Positions 5,931 through 6,293 of a stretch of 6,293 bases of DNA are shown piece by piece. Source of the stretch: Bacteroidota bacterium (GTDB taxonomy: Bacteria > Bacteroidota > Ignavibacteria > Kapaibacteriales > Kapaibacteriaceae); contig DNLG01000103.1 of NCBI GenBank assembly GCA_003488525.1, forward strand, positions 1 through 6,293, read 5' to 3'. A program made the position numbers and the translations under genes. Position 1 is the first letter of the stretch; each line of letters opens with the position of its first letter. The notes beneath the pieces are model-generated. The model saw only the letters and a program-made list of their open reading frames with translations. It searched no databases and had not been told where the DNA came from.

Positions 5931-6293
5931 AGATCCTCCTGCTCGCACTTCTACAAGCCGCCCTGATACTCTCCTGCGCCACCCAGCGTCAGCCCGATGG
6001 TCCGTCCGTTGCCGGCCGTCTGGAGTTCGACCAGTTGAAGCATCGTGATCCGGCACTGGGAGTCATTCCATCGGATATGCGCCATAAGGAGCTGGACTTT
6101 GCTCGGCGCCTCGAGCGTGATGTGCTTGGTGGAAAGTCATCAGAGCAGACGCAGTCATATGCTTCGTGGACGTCGGGTGGACCCTGGAATATTGGCGGAC
6201 GCACGCGAGCTATTGCCTTCGATGTCCGCGATCCGAAGGTTATCGTTGTTGGTGCGGTATCCGGTGGTATCTGGCGCAGCACCGATGCCGGTG
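5927..6293 (+). CDS. Lipoprotein with start of a BNR/sortilin-like beta-propeller (5' part only)
   Basis: The frame is open for 122 codons from the ATG at 5927 and runs off the window. The N-terminus MKILLLALLQAALILSC is a lipoprotein signal peptide: I14-L15-S16-C17 is a lipobox, so C17 should be lipidated. A linker follows with PSDMRHKELDFARRLE (48-63), then SGGPWNIGGRTRAIAFD (83-99) and GAVSGGIWRSTDAG (109-122). This GGRTRAI...SGGxWRSTDAG pattern is the first blade of the BNR/sortilin-like propellers found in large exported proteins of Bacteroidota and relatives, which often carry a type IX secretion C-terminal domain; whether this one does lies outside the window. No acidic lipoprotein export signal follows the cysteine (CATQRQPDG), so surface exposure is not predicted by that rule. 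AAGGA at 5911-5915 is its likely ribosome binding site. Its ATG overlaps the flippase TGA (ATGA), so the two are probably co-transcribed and translationally coupled. Its role is unknown. Confidence 0.85.
   Translation, partial: MKILLLALLQAALILSCATQRQPDGPSVAGRLEFDQLKHRDPALGVIPSDMRHKELDFARRLERDVLGGKSSEQTQSYASWTSGGPWNIGGRTRAIAFDVRDPKVIVVGAVSGGIWRSTDAG

Noticed and set aside
1..6293. Search for a defence system, mobile element, CRISPR array or RNA gene.
   Set aside because: No direct repeat arrays, transposase or integrase motifs, or tRNA-like or rRNA sequence were seen; all the sequence is accounted for by five ordinary genes and short intergenic gaps.

Overview
The window holds five protein-coding genes and almost no spare DNA. 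Two genes run off the edges. From left to right: a GNAT-like acetyltransferase (minus strand, 3' end cut by the window start), a secreted M28 metallopeptidase of the carboxypeptidase Q/PGCP type (plus), a secreted M28 metallopeptidase with PA and PDZ domains (minus), a 14-helix flippase of the Wzx/PST type (plus), and the first 122 codons of a lipoprotein that begins a beta-propeller/BNR-type surface protein (plus, overlapping the flippase stop codon). I see no tRNA, rRNA, CRISPR array, insertion sequence or phage gene.

The organism is most likely a member of the Bacteroidota/Chlorobiota assemblage with fairly high GC, possibly a Kapabacteria- or Ignavibacteria-like lineage; the finer placement is a guess. 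The reasons are the type of GNAT protein, the M28-PA-PDZ architecture with a signal peptide ending just before Gln, the GMExAFxRF flippase motif, the lipoprotein with a GGRTRAI / SGGIWRSTDAG repeat start, and exact matches to the Bacteroides -7 promoter box (TAnnTTTG) in front of three genes.

Layout: the acetyltransferase and the carboxypeptidase Q-like gene diverge from a 111-bp intergenic region (1074-1184). The two peptidases converge, tail to tail, across 32 bp (2526-2557). The PDZ peptidase and the flippase diverge from a 79-bp region (4397-4475), where two -7 boxes face each other only 8 bp apart. The flippase and the lipoprotein share an ATGA overlap (5927-5930), so they are probably one transcript with coupled translation.

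Functionally this looks like chromosomal cell-envelope and housekeeping content: two exported zinc exopeptidases likely to degrade peptides outside the cytoplasmic membrane, an envelope glycan or lipid-linked sugar exporter, and an exported beta-propeller protein. I do not see a new defence, mobile or biosynthetic system. The most interesting signals are the interlocked divergent promoters near 4408-4431, the tail-to-tail pair of different M28 subfamilies, and the coupled flippase-lipoprotein junction.
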